Positions 1-6,170 of a stretch of DNA of 6,301 nt are shown here, piece after piece. Each line of letters begins with the position of its first letter. The first letter of the stretch is position 1. Position numbers and translations under genes: made by a program. This DNA is from an uncultured Sutterella sp. (lineage in GTDB: Bacteria > Pseudomonadota > Gammaproteobacteria > Burkholderiales > Burkholderiaceae_F), in contig CAAGKD010000127.1 in NCBI GenBank assembly GCA_900770335.1, positions 1-6,301 on the forward strand. Reading direction: 5' to 3'. The notes under the pieces are model-generated. The model made no database searches. It worked only from the letters and a program-made list of their open reading frames with translations, and was not told the origin of the DNA.

Positions 1-378
1 CTCCTGCCGGCGATGGACCGCTTCAAGGCGCTCCTGCTCGCCTGGGCGCTCTTCTACGGACAGATGCATGACGAGGCCGGGCGGCTTTTCGTGCGGATTC
101 CGGTCCCGGGGCGCAAGACGCACATCGCGAACGTCGTCCGCACCTCGCTCGTGACGCTCGACACCCTCATCGGAACGCTCCGCGACGAGGCGGGCTATCG
201 TCGCGAGGGCGACTTCGTGACGTTCGAGGCGGCGGCGCTGCAGAGCGCCCACGACTGGATGCGCCACGCCGACGGCGAGGAGGCGTACATGCCGCGGCCG
301 AAATGGGTGGCGGACATGCTCCTCGCCGCGCAGGAGGAGGAGGCGGCGGGCGAGGGTGCGGGTGCGAACGCTGCTTGA
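1..378 (+). CDS. 3' part of an unrecognised protein, open at left edge
   Basis: The reading frame is open from base 1 (L-L-P-A before the first Met at 13) to a TGA at 376-378. The bases before the ATG at 13 are pyrimidine-rich and show no Shine-Dalgarno sequence, so the true start probably lies left of the window and the 121 residues after that Met are a C-terminal piece. Codon use is strongly G/C at third positions, as in the neighbouring real genes, and this is the best frame here. The visible part is soluble and mixed in charge: an amphipathic start (FKALLLAWALFYGQ), a basic stretch (RIPVPGRKTH), a helical middle, a WMRHADGEEAY segment and an acidic, Ala/Gly-rich tail (QEEEAAGEGAGANAA). 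I see no signal peptide, membrane segment or catalytic motif and do not recognise the family. It is convergent with the symporter gene on the other strand. Confidence 0.6.
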   Translation, partial: LLPAMDRFKALLLAWALFYGQMHDEAGRLFVRIPVPGRKTHIANVVRTSLVTLDTLIGTLRDEAGYRREGDFVTFEAAALQSAHDWMRHADGEEAYMPRPKWVADMLLAAQEEEAAGEGAGANAA

Positions 379-388
379 GGAATGATCG

Positions 389-402
389 CCGGCCGGGGCC
401 GG
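389..402. other. GC-only hairpin just after the first gene
   Basis: CCGGCC and GGCCGG face each other across two bases; realistically this is a 5-bp stem with a 4-base loop, 10 bases after the stop at 378. No T-run follows on the + strand, so it is not a standard intrinsic terminator. It may still slow or protect the 3' end of the upstream transcript. Confidence 0.35.
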
Positions 403-410
403 AGGTCTGA

Positions 411-428
411 GGCGCCTCTGAACAATTC
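411..428 (+). repeat. Left terminal inverted repeat of the MITE-like element
   Basis: GGCGCCTCTGAACAATTC pairs with 501-518 at 15 of 18 positions; 415-425 pairs perfectly with 504-514. Bases 419-425 (TGAACAA) can also pair with a second TTGTTCA at 436-442, giving an alternative short hairpin. Confidence 0.75.
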
Positions 429-500
429 AACTTCTTTGTTCAAGGTGAAGAATCGTCATTGATTCTCATGAAGTTGTCTTCCGGGAACTGCCTGAAATCG

Positions 501-518
501 GATTTGTTCAGAGGTTCC
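501..518 (-). repeat. Right terminal inverted repeat of the MITE-like element
   Basis: Read on the - strand this is GGAACCTCTGAACAAATC. It matches the putative left end of the IS5-family element at 6141-6158 at 14 of 18 positions, closer than the MITE's own left end does (12 of 18). Confidence 0.75.
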
Positions 519-710
519 TGAAGCCTCGGACGCTGCGTTGGGCGAAGGAATGATTGGTCGGACTGCTCATGTCAGCGTGTTCGGAAGGTCCGCGAAGAGC
601 CTTCGCAAGGTTGAAGACGCGCGCAATCATAGGGAATCCGCATCCGGGCGGGATCCGGTTTGCGCATGTTTACCAAGCGGATGGCAGGACCGGCCAATGC
701 CTGGAGCAGC
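519..710. other. Gene-free stretch between MITE and terminator
   Basis: No convincing gene lies here. The short open frames on both strands have no good start signal and no recognisable protein. The only structure seen is a small hairpin, GCGAAG 592-597 and CTTCGC 601-606 with a 3-base loop, and it is not followed by a T-run on either strand. Confidence 0.5.
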
Positions 711-748
711 AAAAGAGAAAAACGGCGCCCCGCAAGCTTCGGCGCCGT
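711..748 (-). terminator. Rho-independent terminator of the symporter gene
   Basis: ACGGCGCC (722-729) and GGCGCCGT (741-748) form a perfect 8-bp stem with an 11-base loop. Read on the - strand the stem runs straight into TTTTTCTCTTTT (complement of 711-722). It lies about 85 bases past the symporter stop codon and faces the right way to end that transcript. The + strand side has no T-run, so it is one-directional. Confidence 0.85.
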
Positions 749-790
749 CCTTCGGTTCGCCGGGAATCCGGCATCGATTTGTTTTTTCAA

Positions 791-814
791 GCGGGAGTCC
801 GACCGGGCTCCCGC
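791..814 (-). other. Stem-loop in the 3' untranslated region of the symporter
   Basis: GCGGGAG (791-797) pairs perfectly with CTCCCGC (808-814) around a 10-base loop, 18 bases after the symporter stop. On the - strand it is followed by TTGAAAAAAC rather than T's, so it does not terminate. It may protect the message end ahead of the true terminator at 711-748. Confidence 0.4.
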
Positions 815-832
815 CGAAGGGCTTTCGGGGAA

Positions 833-1849
833 TCAGGCCTCAGCCGCGGTGACGCGGGCGTCGCTGCGCTTGGCGGCGCGTTCGACCCGGTCGAAGAACG
901 ACTCCTTCTCGCCCTTCTCATGCCAGCCCTGGAAGACCGTGGCGACCACGGGGCCGGAGACGTTGTGCCAGAGGGCGCCCAGGGCCGCAGGCAGGGCCGT
1001 CATCGGAGAGGCGGCGAAGTGCACGGCCGAGAGGGCCACGGCGAGGCCGGAGTTCTGCATGCCCACCTCGAAGCACAGGCACTTGCACTTGGCGAGGTCC
1101 ATGCCGGTGAGGCGCCCGGCCCAGTAGCCGAGGAGCATGCCGAAGGCGTTCTGGATCACGACCGCGGCGAACACCATCAGGCCCACGTTGAGAAGCTGAT
1201 TGCGGGTGCCGGCGACGACGGCCGCGGCGATGACCACGATGGCGCCGACGGACACGATCGGCAGGGCCGCGACCACGCCCTCAAGGCGCTTGTCGCCGAC
1301 GAGCTTGTGGATCAGGACGCCCGCAGCGATCGGGATCAGGATGATCTGGATGATCGAGAGGAACATCGCCATCGGGTCGATGTTGAGCCACTCGTTGGCG
1401 AAGACGTACATCAGGGACGGCGTCATCACCGGGGCGAGCAGCGTCGTGCAGGACGTCACGGTGACGGAGAGCGCCACGTCGCCGCGAGCGAGGAACGTCA
1501 CGACGTTCGAGGCCGTGCCGCCCGGGGCGCAGCCGAGGAGCATCATGCCCACGGCGATGTCGGGCGGCAGGTCAAGCGCGACGCACAGGGCGTAGGCCGA
1601 GAGCGGCATGATCGTGAACTGCGCGACGACGCCGATCAGGACGTCCTTGGGGCGGCGGAAGATCTCGCGGAAGTCCGACGTCGAGAGGGTGAGGCCCATG
1701 CCGAACATCACGACGCCGAGGAGGTACGGCACGTACGGTCCGACAAGCTTGAATACTTCAGGGAAAATGAAGCCGAGTATGCCGAAGGCGATGACCCAGA
1801 GGGCGAACGTCTTGTTTATGAACTGGCTCGTTTTCACTAAGTATTTCAT
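833..1849 (-). CDS. Bile acid:sodium symporter family (BASS/SBF) transporter
   Basis: This 338-residue inner-membrane protein belongs to the SBF/BASS family, whose members use the sodium gradient to import organic anions: bile acids in animals, and pyruvate, ketopantoate and similar acids in bacteria and plants. It is hydrophobic throughout, with about nine to ten membrane helices from residue 15 to about 305 and a short charged cytoplasmic tail. Family hallmarks are FGMGLTLS (49-56), GCAPGGTASN (106-115) in the first crossed-helix sodium-site region, and EVGMQNSGLA (261-270), whose E261, Q265 and N266 match conserved sodium-ligand positions. Length is normal for bacterial members. The ATG at 1849 starts the expected N-terminal helix, but the upstream bases (CCAATAGAAAC) are a poor ribosome site. 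It stands alone, with its own terminator. The substrate cannot be read from sequence, and nothing ties it to the operon to its right. Confidence 0.93.
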   Translation of the reverse strand: MKYLVKTSQFINKTFALWVIAFGILGFIFPEVFKLVGPYVPYLLGVVMFGMGLTLSTSDFREIFRRPKDVLIGVVAQFTIMPLSAYALCVALDLPPDIAVGMMLLGCAPGGTASNVVTFLARGDVALSVTVTSCTTLLAPVMTPSLMYVFANEWLNIDPMAMFLSIIQIILIPIAAGVLIHKLVGDKRLEGVVAALPIVSVGAIVVIAAAVVAGTRNQLLNVGLMVFAAVVIQNAFGMLLGYWAGRLTGMDLAKCKCLCFEVGMQNSGLAVALSAVHFAASPMTALPAALGALWHNVSGPVVATVFQGWHEKGEKESFFDRVERAAKRSDARVTAAEA

Positions 1850-1927
1850 GGTTTCTATTGGGCGACGCGTTATTGGCGCATCGACCCCCTCTTTGTGTTG
1901 AAGCGCTTGCGGAATGTCATGGCGGTT

Positions 1928-1944
1928 CCGGCCCGGCGGGCCGG
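1928..1944. repeat. GC-rich inverted repeat upstream of the symporter gene
   Basis: CCGGCCC and GGGCCGG make a perfect 7-bp stem with a GGC loop, about 80 bases before the symporter start. No T-run follows on either strand. It could be a leader hairpin of the symporter message or a relic of the upstream operon's 3' end. Confidence 0.4.
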
Positions 1945-2160
1945 CCTCCTGATGCGGAGGGCCGCGGAAACGTTTGCGGCCCTTCGGTTGAAGAACGCCT
2001 CCGTTGAATCCCCGAATGTTTGCCGGGAGTCAATCGCGAGGCGTGCGGTTACTTTATCCGGAGAAAAGCCTTTTTCAATGCCTGCAAGCGGTGCGAAAGC
2101 GCACGGAGGGCGTGCGGAAACGCGCGGACATGATCCATTCGGGGGCGGACGGGCGGTTCG

Positions 2161-2181
2161 CCCTAGGAGATGTGCCCTAGG
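2161..2181. repeat. Pair of CCCTAGG repeats past the DUF3261 stop
   Basis: CCCTAGG occurs at 2161-2167 and 2175-2181, 14 bases apart start to start. The CCTAGG cores are self-complementary, so the pair is both a direct repeat and a 6-bp stem around an 8-base loop. CTAG is generally rare in proteobacterial DNA. There is no T-run, so this is not a classical terminator. Confidence 0.4.
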
Positions 2182-2215
2182 CGCGAGGAAAAGAGGGCGC
2201 GAGGAGGCGAAGGGC

Positions 2216-2953
2216 TCACCTGCCGGTCCGGACCGACTCGATCGTTATGCGGTAGCCCTCGAGGGCGTTGCGAACGACGCTCACCCGGCGCGGCGCGGAT
2301 TCGTCCCGAATCGGCCGCTCGACGACGGAGGCGACGGGCGCGCCGCCGCGCACGAGGAGCCGCGCCCTCGCCTCTCCCGAAGCGCGCTCCTCGAGCGCGC
2401 AGCCCGCGGGCAGGGCCGCTCGGATCGATGCGGCCGGCCAGAGCGCGAGCGTGAGGTCACGCAGGAACCTCTCGGCGCTCACATGGGCGTCGAGGCGCGC
2501 ATGGCGGCGCTCCGTGACGCCGCCCGCATCCCAGTGAATTCGCCAGAGGGTGACGCCCATCGCCGTGAGCGCGGCGTCAAGGCTTCCCGGCGCGGCGGAG
2601 ACCAGCGTCCGCAGGGGCGGGACGGAGCTCGGAGCGCCCGCCGAGACCGCCTTTTCGTCGAAGGCGATGACGAGGCGCTCGTCGAGCATGAGCTCAGGGG
2701 CGTCCTCGACGGACGGCAGGAAGACGACCGAGGGGCCGCCGTCCGAACGGGGCTCGGGAAAGTCGCTCCCGTCGGGACCCGGCTGCGGCGCCGCGCAGCC
2801 GACGAGCGCGGCGGGCGGGATGAGGGACGAGAGGAGCGCGAGGCTCTTGACCGTGCCGATGCCGGCGAGGAGCCTGCGGCGGCCGGAGTCGGGCGCTTCT
2901 GCGCAAGCGATTGGGCGATCAGAGAGGGACTGCGGGAGAATCGGAAGCGTCAT
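2216..2953 (-). CDS. DUF3261 lipoprotein, partner of the MMPL exporter
   Basis: This 245-residue predicted lipoprotein matches DUF3261, a family usually found beside the MMPL exporter in aryl polyene pigment clusters; its exact function is unknown. The N-terminus has a GRRRLLAG stretch (24-31), a hydrophobic segment (35-50) and a lipobox ALVGC with Cys53, followed by a Pro/Asp-rich linker. The twin-Arg pattern suggests possible Tat export. The family signature is in the second half: RFLRDLTLALWP (162-173), SIRAALPAG (176-184), a two-strand segment near 198-211 and RNALEGYRITIES (228-240). The ATG at 2953 overlaps the exporter's TGA as ATGA, with AGGA about 10 bases upstream, so the two are translationally coupled. 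No other ATG occurs before residue 89, so the unusually long n-region is probably real. Assignment rests on pattern recall, not a profile search. Confidence 0.82.
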   Translation of the reverse strand: MTLPILPQSLSDRPIACAEAPDSGRRRLLAGIGTVKSLALLSSLIPPAALVGCAAPQPGPDGSDFPEPRSDGGPSVVFLPSVEDAPELMLDERLVIAFDEKAVSAGAPSSVPPLRTLVSAAPGSLDAALTAMGVTLWRIHWDAGGVTERRHARLDAHVSAERFLRDLTLALWPAASIRAALPAGCALEERASGEARARLLVRGGAPVASVVERPIRDESAPRRVSVVRNALEGYRITIESVRTGR

Positions 2954-5388
2954 GCGGATGCCGTCCTGGAGGTGTCGTTTGCGCGCTCCTTCACGGGCCT
3001 CAGCAGCGGCGCGGCGACCCAGATCGCGACGTCGCCCGCGAGGAGCGTGACGCCGAAGACGGCGAGCGCCGGGGTTGAGGAGAGGGCGAGAAGTCCGAAG
3101 GAGAGCATCGTCGTCACGCCCGAAAAGAGCACCGCTGCGGCCGTGCGGCCGTCGTCGGGGCGTTCCGTGAAGAAGATTCCGCAGTCCACGCCGAGGCCGA
3201 GCAGGAGCACCATCCCGAGCGCGGCGAAGAGCGTGAGCGGAAGGCCGAGGAGCCCGAGGACCGCCGCGGCGGTGAGCAGCCCTGCGGCGGCGGGCGTCAC
3301 GGCGCGCCAGCTCTCCGCCCGGAAGCGAAGCGAAAGCGTGAGCCAGAGCGCGGCGACGCCGCCGGCGAGGAGCGCGAGGATCGCGTCGCGATGACGCTCG
3401 AGCCCTTCGCTCATGCCCTGCGTGATGTCGATGAAGTGAACGCCGTCGAGCTTTTCCGTAGCCTCTCTCAGGGCCGCGAGCTCTCCGGGGCCCACGCCCG
3501 AAAGGAGCGTGAGTAGCGCCGCACCCTCCGGATCGTTTCTGAGGACGAGCTTTCGGGCTTCGCCGCCCAGGGGCGTCGCGAGGAGCGCGTCAAGCGTGAG
3601 GCGCTCTTCTCCCGGCCCCTTGGGGGCCGCGCCGAGGGCGCTTTCGAGCGCCGGCGCGGCAAGCGAGAGCGCGCGGCGCGAGAGCGCGCGGTTTTCGTCC
3701 TGCGTGCGCGCGTCGGGGAGCCACGCCGAGAGCGACGTCGCCGTGACGCCCGAGAGCTTCGGGTCCGCGGCGATGACGCCGCGAAGCGCGGTCTCGAGGC
3801 CAAGCGCCTCGTCGAGCGTCTTTGCCTCCGTCACGAAGCACTGGGCGGGCGACGGGAGGCGCATCGCGCGGGAGACTTCCTGCTGCGCGGCGATGAGCGA
3901 CGCGGGGGCGCCCTGGAGGTCCCGGATGCCGGAGCTGAACTCAAGGCTGGAGAGACCGACCGTCAGAAGAAGCGCCCAAGCGGCCAGAAGTCCCAGCGCC
4001 CAGGGGCGCAGGATCGTTTTTCCAGTGAGACGCGGCAGGCGGGGGAGCTTGCTCGCGAGAAAGTTGAGCGTGCGGGTGTCTTTTTCAGACGGAGAGGTGA
4101 GCGTTTGCTCCAATTTTGGCAGTCCCGCGAGAACGGTGAAGAGGGTCCCGAGGAGGCCCGTCGCAGCGAGAAGCGCCATCTGACGCAACCCCGGGAGCGG
4201 CGCGAGCGCAAGGGCGCCGTAGGCGGCGGCGGACGAAAGTGCGGCGCAGAGGAGCGGTCCGATCAGCCGGCGCCGGCGCTCGAGCGCAGTTTCGCCGGGA
4301 CGCCTCAGCGCGACCCAGTGCGCCGGATAGTCGACCGAGACGCCGATCAGCGTTGCGCCGAAGACGAAGGTGACGAGCGAGAGCGTGTGAAAGACGCAGA
4401 AGGCCGCGCCGAGCGCGATGAGAAAGCCTGCCGCGACGGTGCCGGCGAGCAGAAGAATGACTCGCAGGCGTCCGAAAAGGAGCCACGCGAAGAGCGCGAC
4501 GCCGACGGTCGAGACCGTGCCGATGAGGGAGATCTCCCTTTGGGCGCGCGAGGCGATGGCGTCCGTGAAGAGCGGCACGCCCGCGGCGGACACGCTGACG
4601 CTGAAGTCCGGGGCGGCGTCCTGCGCCGCCTTTGCGGCCCGGGCGAGCGTTTCCGCGAGACCGGCGTTGCCGGAGGCGATGATTCCGGAATCCGCGGAGA
4701 GGATCAGCGCGAGGGAGACATCTCCCTTTTCCCCGCCTGCCAGATGCAGCCACTTGCGGTCGCCGTCGGCCGCCTCGCGCCAGGGCGTTTCGCCGGCGCG
4801 CTCAAGAAGCCATTTGTCGAAGCTGCAGAAGGGATCCGCGTCAAAGCCGAGGAGCCGCGGCGAAGCGGGCGAAAGACAGGCGGCCGCGCGGGCGGCGAGG
4901 AGCCCTCCGGCCTCTGCGGCCGGCAGGGCGGCAAGGCGCTCGAGCGCCTTCCTGTCGGAGGCAGCGAGCACGTTGCCCGCCGCTTGAGGAATTCGAATTG
5001 CGGAGCGTCCTGATGCGGCTTCCGGGAGCCGGGAGACCGCCGGGTTCGTGAGCGCAACCTCCTCCCAGGCGAGCGCGGCCTTGTGCAGCGTCTTTTCGTC
5101 GCCGGGGCGGACCGAGACCACCGCGACGATCTGTGAGGCGTCTGAGCCCGCAAGCCGCTCCCGGAGCTGCGCTTCAAGCCCTTCGGAGAGCCTTGGGGCG
5201 AGCTTGTCCGGCAGGAGCGAGGCGAGGTCCGTGTCAAAGGGGCGGTCTGCGAGATGCAAGACTGCGCAGGCCGTCGCGAGCGTCAGGATCGCGATGAGCG
5301 TGACGAGCGCGGGGATGCCGTGACGAAACTCGAGCAGGCGCAGCAGCGCCCGCTCGAGCGAAAGTTTGCGGAGGTTCGTCACGGACAC
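2950..5388 (-). CDS. MMPL/RND-family exporter, aryl polyene (xanthomonadin exporter) type
   Basis: This 812-residue inner-membrane transporter of the MMPL branch of RND pumps resembles the predicted exporters of aryl polyene and xanthomonadin clusters, which likely move lipid-linked products to the outer envelope using the proton gradient. It has the expected duplicated layout: helix 25-47, periplasmic domain about 48-282, helices near 284-422, helix 461-480, second periplasmic domain about 481-667, and five helices to about 797. GVSVDYPAHW (349-358) and GLGVDCGIFF (731-740) are the matching helix-4 and helix-10 motifs, with Asp353 and Asp735 the likely proton-relay positions. The tyrosine usual after the second Asp is Cys here. 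The start is GTG at 5388 because no ATG lies between it and the upstream stop; GTG at 5382 is the alternative. It has no strong ribosome site and sits 30 bases after the flavoprotein stop, which suggests coupling. Confidence 0.9.
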   Translation of the reverse strand: MSVTNLRKLSLERALLRLLEFRHGIPALVTLIAILTLATACAVLHLADRPFDTDLASLLPDKLAPRLSEGLEAQLRERLAGSDASQIVAVVSVRPGDEKTLHKAALAWEEVALTNPAVSRLPEAASGRSAIRIPQAAGNVLAASDRKALERLAALPAAEAGGLLAARAAACLSPASPRLLGFDADPFCSFDKWLLERAGETPWREAADGDRKWLHLAGGEKGDVSLALILSADSGIIASGNAGLAETLARAAKAAQDAAPDFSVSVSAAGVPLFTDAIASRAQREISLIGTVSTVGVALFAWLLFGRLRVILLLAGTVAAGFLIALGAAFCVFHTLSLVTFVFGATLIGVSVDYPAHWVALRRPGETALERRRRLIGPLLCAALSSAAAYGALALAPLPGLRQMALLAATGLLGTLFTVLAGLPKLEQTLTSPSEKDTRTLNFLASKLPRLPRLTGKTILRPWALGLLAAWALLLTVGLSSLEFSSGIRDLQGAPASLIAAQQEVSRAMRLPSPAQCFVTEAKTLDEALGLETALRGVIAADPKLSGVTATSLSAWLPDARTQDENRALSRRALSLAAPALESALGAAPKGPGEERLTLDALLATPLGGEARKLVLRNDPEGAALLTLLSGVGPGELAALREATEKLDGVHFIDITQGMSEGLERHRDAILALLAGGVAALWLTLSLRFRAESWRAVTPAAAGLLTAAAVLGLLGLPLTLFAALGMVLLLGLGVDCGIFFTERPDDGRTAAAVLFSGVTTMLSFGLLALSSTPALAVFGVTLLAGDVAIWVAAPLLRPVKERANDTSRTASA

Positions 5389-5418
5389 GTTCGGCGGGCC
5401 TGATGGAGTGAATCCTGA

Positions 5419-5982
5419 TCAGGCGGGCCGGCCGGCCGTGAAGCAGAAGATCGGCTCCTGAGTTGAAGGCAGGCCCATGCGCTTTCCAAGCTCGGCGCCG
5501 TTGACCGAGCCGCGGGCGACGCCGCCCAGGCCCATCGCCACCGCGGCGAGATAGGCGTTCTGGACCATCGCGCCGGCGTCGAGATAGATGAAGCTCGGGC
5601 GCGCCATCGCCGTGCGCGGCGTGTTCTCCGCGACGAAGACGAGCGTCACCGGAGCCGTGTCAACGAACTGATGTTGGCCGAGCGTCGATTCCGCGCGCAG
5701 GTCTTCAGGCGTCGCCTGCTCGAGCGAGCCGTTTTCAGCGTCAAAGCGCCAGGCGCCGTCCTCGCGGAGGACGAAGACGGTGACTGCTCGAAGGTTGAGG
5801 CAGGAAGGGGCGGTGCGCTTGCCGTCCTTGGAGGTTATGCCCGCCGCGGCCCAAAGGAGGTTTGAGAGCTCCTGATCCGTGACGGGGCCTGCGGTAAACG
5901 CGCGCTGCGAGCGGCGGCGGGAGAGCGCTTCGGAGAGCGGAAGCGCGAGGGGCTTCGGAGCAGGAAGCGAGATTGTCTTCAT
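5419..5982 (-). CDS. SagB/nitroreductase-like FMN oxidoreductase
   Basis: This 187-residue soluble protein of the nitroreductase fold resembles the short SagB/ThcOx-type dehydrogenases. Such proteins bind FMN as dimers and transfer electrons to or from small substrates. It has the N-terminal RRRSQRAF (22-29, flavin phosphate contact), LLWAAAGIT (42-50), RTAPSCLN (56-63) typical of the SagB-like subgroup, YLDAGAMVQNAYLAA (133-147), the MGLGGVARG loop (150-158) and an IFCFTAGRP end. I chose the ATG at 5982 because AAAGGAGG lies about 9 bases upstream, an excellent ribosome site; the longer frame from 6051 adds 23 poorly conserved, Arg-rich residues and lacks such a site. It is the first gene of the apparent operon with the exporter and lipoprotein. 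No RiPP precursor or cyclase gene is nearby, so a SagB peptide-oxidation role is not supported. The substrate is unknown. Confidence 0.88.
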   Translation of the reverse strand: MKTISLPAPKPLALPLSEALSRRRSQRAFTAGPVTDQELSNLLWAAAGITSKDGKRTAPSCLNLRAVTVFVLREDGAWRFDAENGSLEQATPEDLRAESTLGQHQFVDTAPVTLVFVAENTPRTAMARPSFIYLDAGAMVQNAYLAAVAMGLGGVARGSVNGAELGKRMGLPSTQEPIFCFTAGRPA

Positions 5983-5990
5983 GTTTGGTT

Positions 5991-5998
5991 TCCTCCTT
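5991..5998 (-). promoter_or_regulatory. Strong ribosome binding site of the flavoprotein gene
   Basis: Read on the - strand the leader is AAAGGAGGAAACCAAAC followed by ATG. AAGGAGG is a full match to the anti-Shine-Dalgarno core at good spacing. It decides the start at 5982 and suggests efficient translation of the operon's first gene. Confidence 0.9.
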
Positions 5999-6033
5999 TG
6001 TCTGGCGGGACGGCGCTCAGGCGCGGATCCCAG

Positions 6034-6051
6034 CCGACAACTATCCGACAA
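6034..6051 (-). promoter_or_regulatory. TTGTCGG direct repeat around the -10 element
   Basis: TTGTCGG (CCGACAA on the + strand) occurs at 6051-6045 and 6040-6034, exactly 11 bases apart, or one DNA turn, with the ATAG of the candidate -10 between the copies. Such same-face spacing over a promoter is typical of an operator bound by a repressor or response regulator. The binding protein is unknown. Confidence 0.4.
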
Positions 6052-6068
6052 GTTTGACTTATTCGCAA
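6040..6068 (-). promoter_or_regulatory. Candidate sigma70 promoter of the three-gene operon
   Basis: On the - strand, TTGCGA (6068-6063, 4 of 6 to the -35 consensus) and GATAGT (6045-6040, 4 of 6 to the -10) are separated by exactly 17 bases. It lies about 60 bases upstream of the flavoprotein start, in the most AT-rich part of the intergenic region. It is a plausible but moderate match. Confidence 0.45.
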
Positions 6069-6095
6069 ATCCAAACGGGTTCTGAGCAAGCCGGA

Positions 6096-6108
6096 GCTAG
6101 CGACTAGC
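6096..6108. repeat. Small inverted repeat GCTAG-CGA-CTAGC
   Basis: GCTAG (6096-6100) and CTAGC (6104-6108) surround CGA. The repeat lies upstream of the operon's candidate promoter and about 30 bases before the IS end. It is short, so it could be an operator half-site pair or chance. Confidence 0.3.
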
Positions 6109-6140
6109 AGGCACTGAACTGGAAAAAAATCGCGGTTTCA

Positions 6141-6158
6141 GGATGCTCTGATTAAATC
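6141..6158 (+). repeat. Putative left terminal repeat of the IS5-family element
   Basis: GGATGCTCTGATTAAATC shares GGA, CTCTGA and AAATC blocks in register with the MITE right terminal repeat at 501-518. The partner at the IS right end is not visible here. Confidence 0.6.
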
Positions 6159-6170
6159 GAGATAAATCTA

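Larger units (their letters stand above)
411..518. mobile_element. 108-bp MITE-like element with IS5-type ends
   Basis: The left end, GGCGCCTCTGAACAATTC (411-428), and the reverse complement of the right end, GGAACCTCTGAACAAATC (518-501), match at 15 of 18 positions, including an unbroken 11-bp core. TGA lies immediately outside on both sides (408-410 and 519-521), which looks like a 3-bp target duplication of the TNA kind known for some IS5-family groups. The interior has no open reading frame of note. It can fold further: CAACTTC 428-434 pairs with GAAGTTG 470-476, and AGAATC 449-454 pairs with GATTCT 461-466. It is more AT-rich than its flanks. The size, missing transposase, inverted ends and flanking duplication together fit a MITE. 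The alternative is a plain regulatory foldback with a chance TGA match. Confidence 0.7.
1850..2215. other. 366-bp gene-free, hairpin-rich gap
   Basis: The gap runs from the end of the DUF3261 gene to the start of the symporter gene, both on the - strand, so it should hold the operon's 3' end and the symporter promoter. I see no believable coding frame and no T-tailed terminator. Structures present are CCGGCCC/GGGCCGG (1928-1944, 3-base loop), CCTCC/GGAGG (1945-1960), GTGCG/CGCAC (2091-2104) and CGTGCG-GAAA-CGCGCG (2111-2126, a GNRA-type loop with one G-U pair). CCCTAGG occurs twice (2161-2167 and 2175-2181). I could not pick a clear promoter for the symporter. Confidence 0.5.

Noticed and set aside
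759..787. Possible + strand terminator (GCCGG/CCGGC then T6)
   Set aside because: The stem is only 5 bp and the T-run begins 9 bases after it, so it is unlikely to work as an intrinsic terminator.
554..1840. A 428-codon + strand open frame
   Set aside because: It is antisense to the well-supported symporter. The His/Asp/Glu/Arg-rich product is typical of a mirror frame opposite a membrane protein gene.
1895..3394. A 499-codon + strand open frame
   Set aside because: It lies antisense to the DUF3261 and exporter genes. Its product is low-complexity and Arg/Ser/Ala-rich, as expected for a shadow frame in GC-rich DNA.
4105..5013. A 302-codon + strand open frame
   Set aside because: It is antisense to the exporter, with extreme Glu/Arg composition and no start signal.
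5419..5982. A SagB-type role in making azole-modified peptides
   Set aside because: The window has no precursor peptide, cyclodehydratase or YcaO gene, and the protein is short; only the general flavoprotein fold is supported.
5983..6051. 23-residue N-terminal extension of the flavoprotein
   Set aside because: The internal ATG at 5982 has an ideal Shine-Dalgarno sequence at good distance and matches where the family normally begins; the extension is Arg/Pro-rich and the upstream ATG has no ribosome site.
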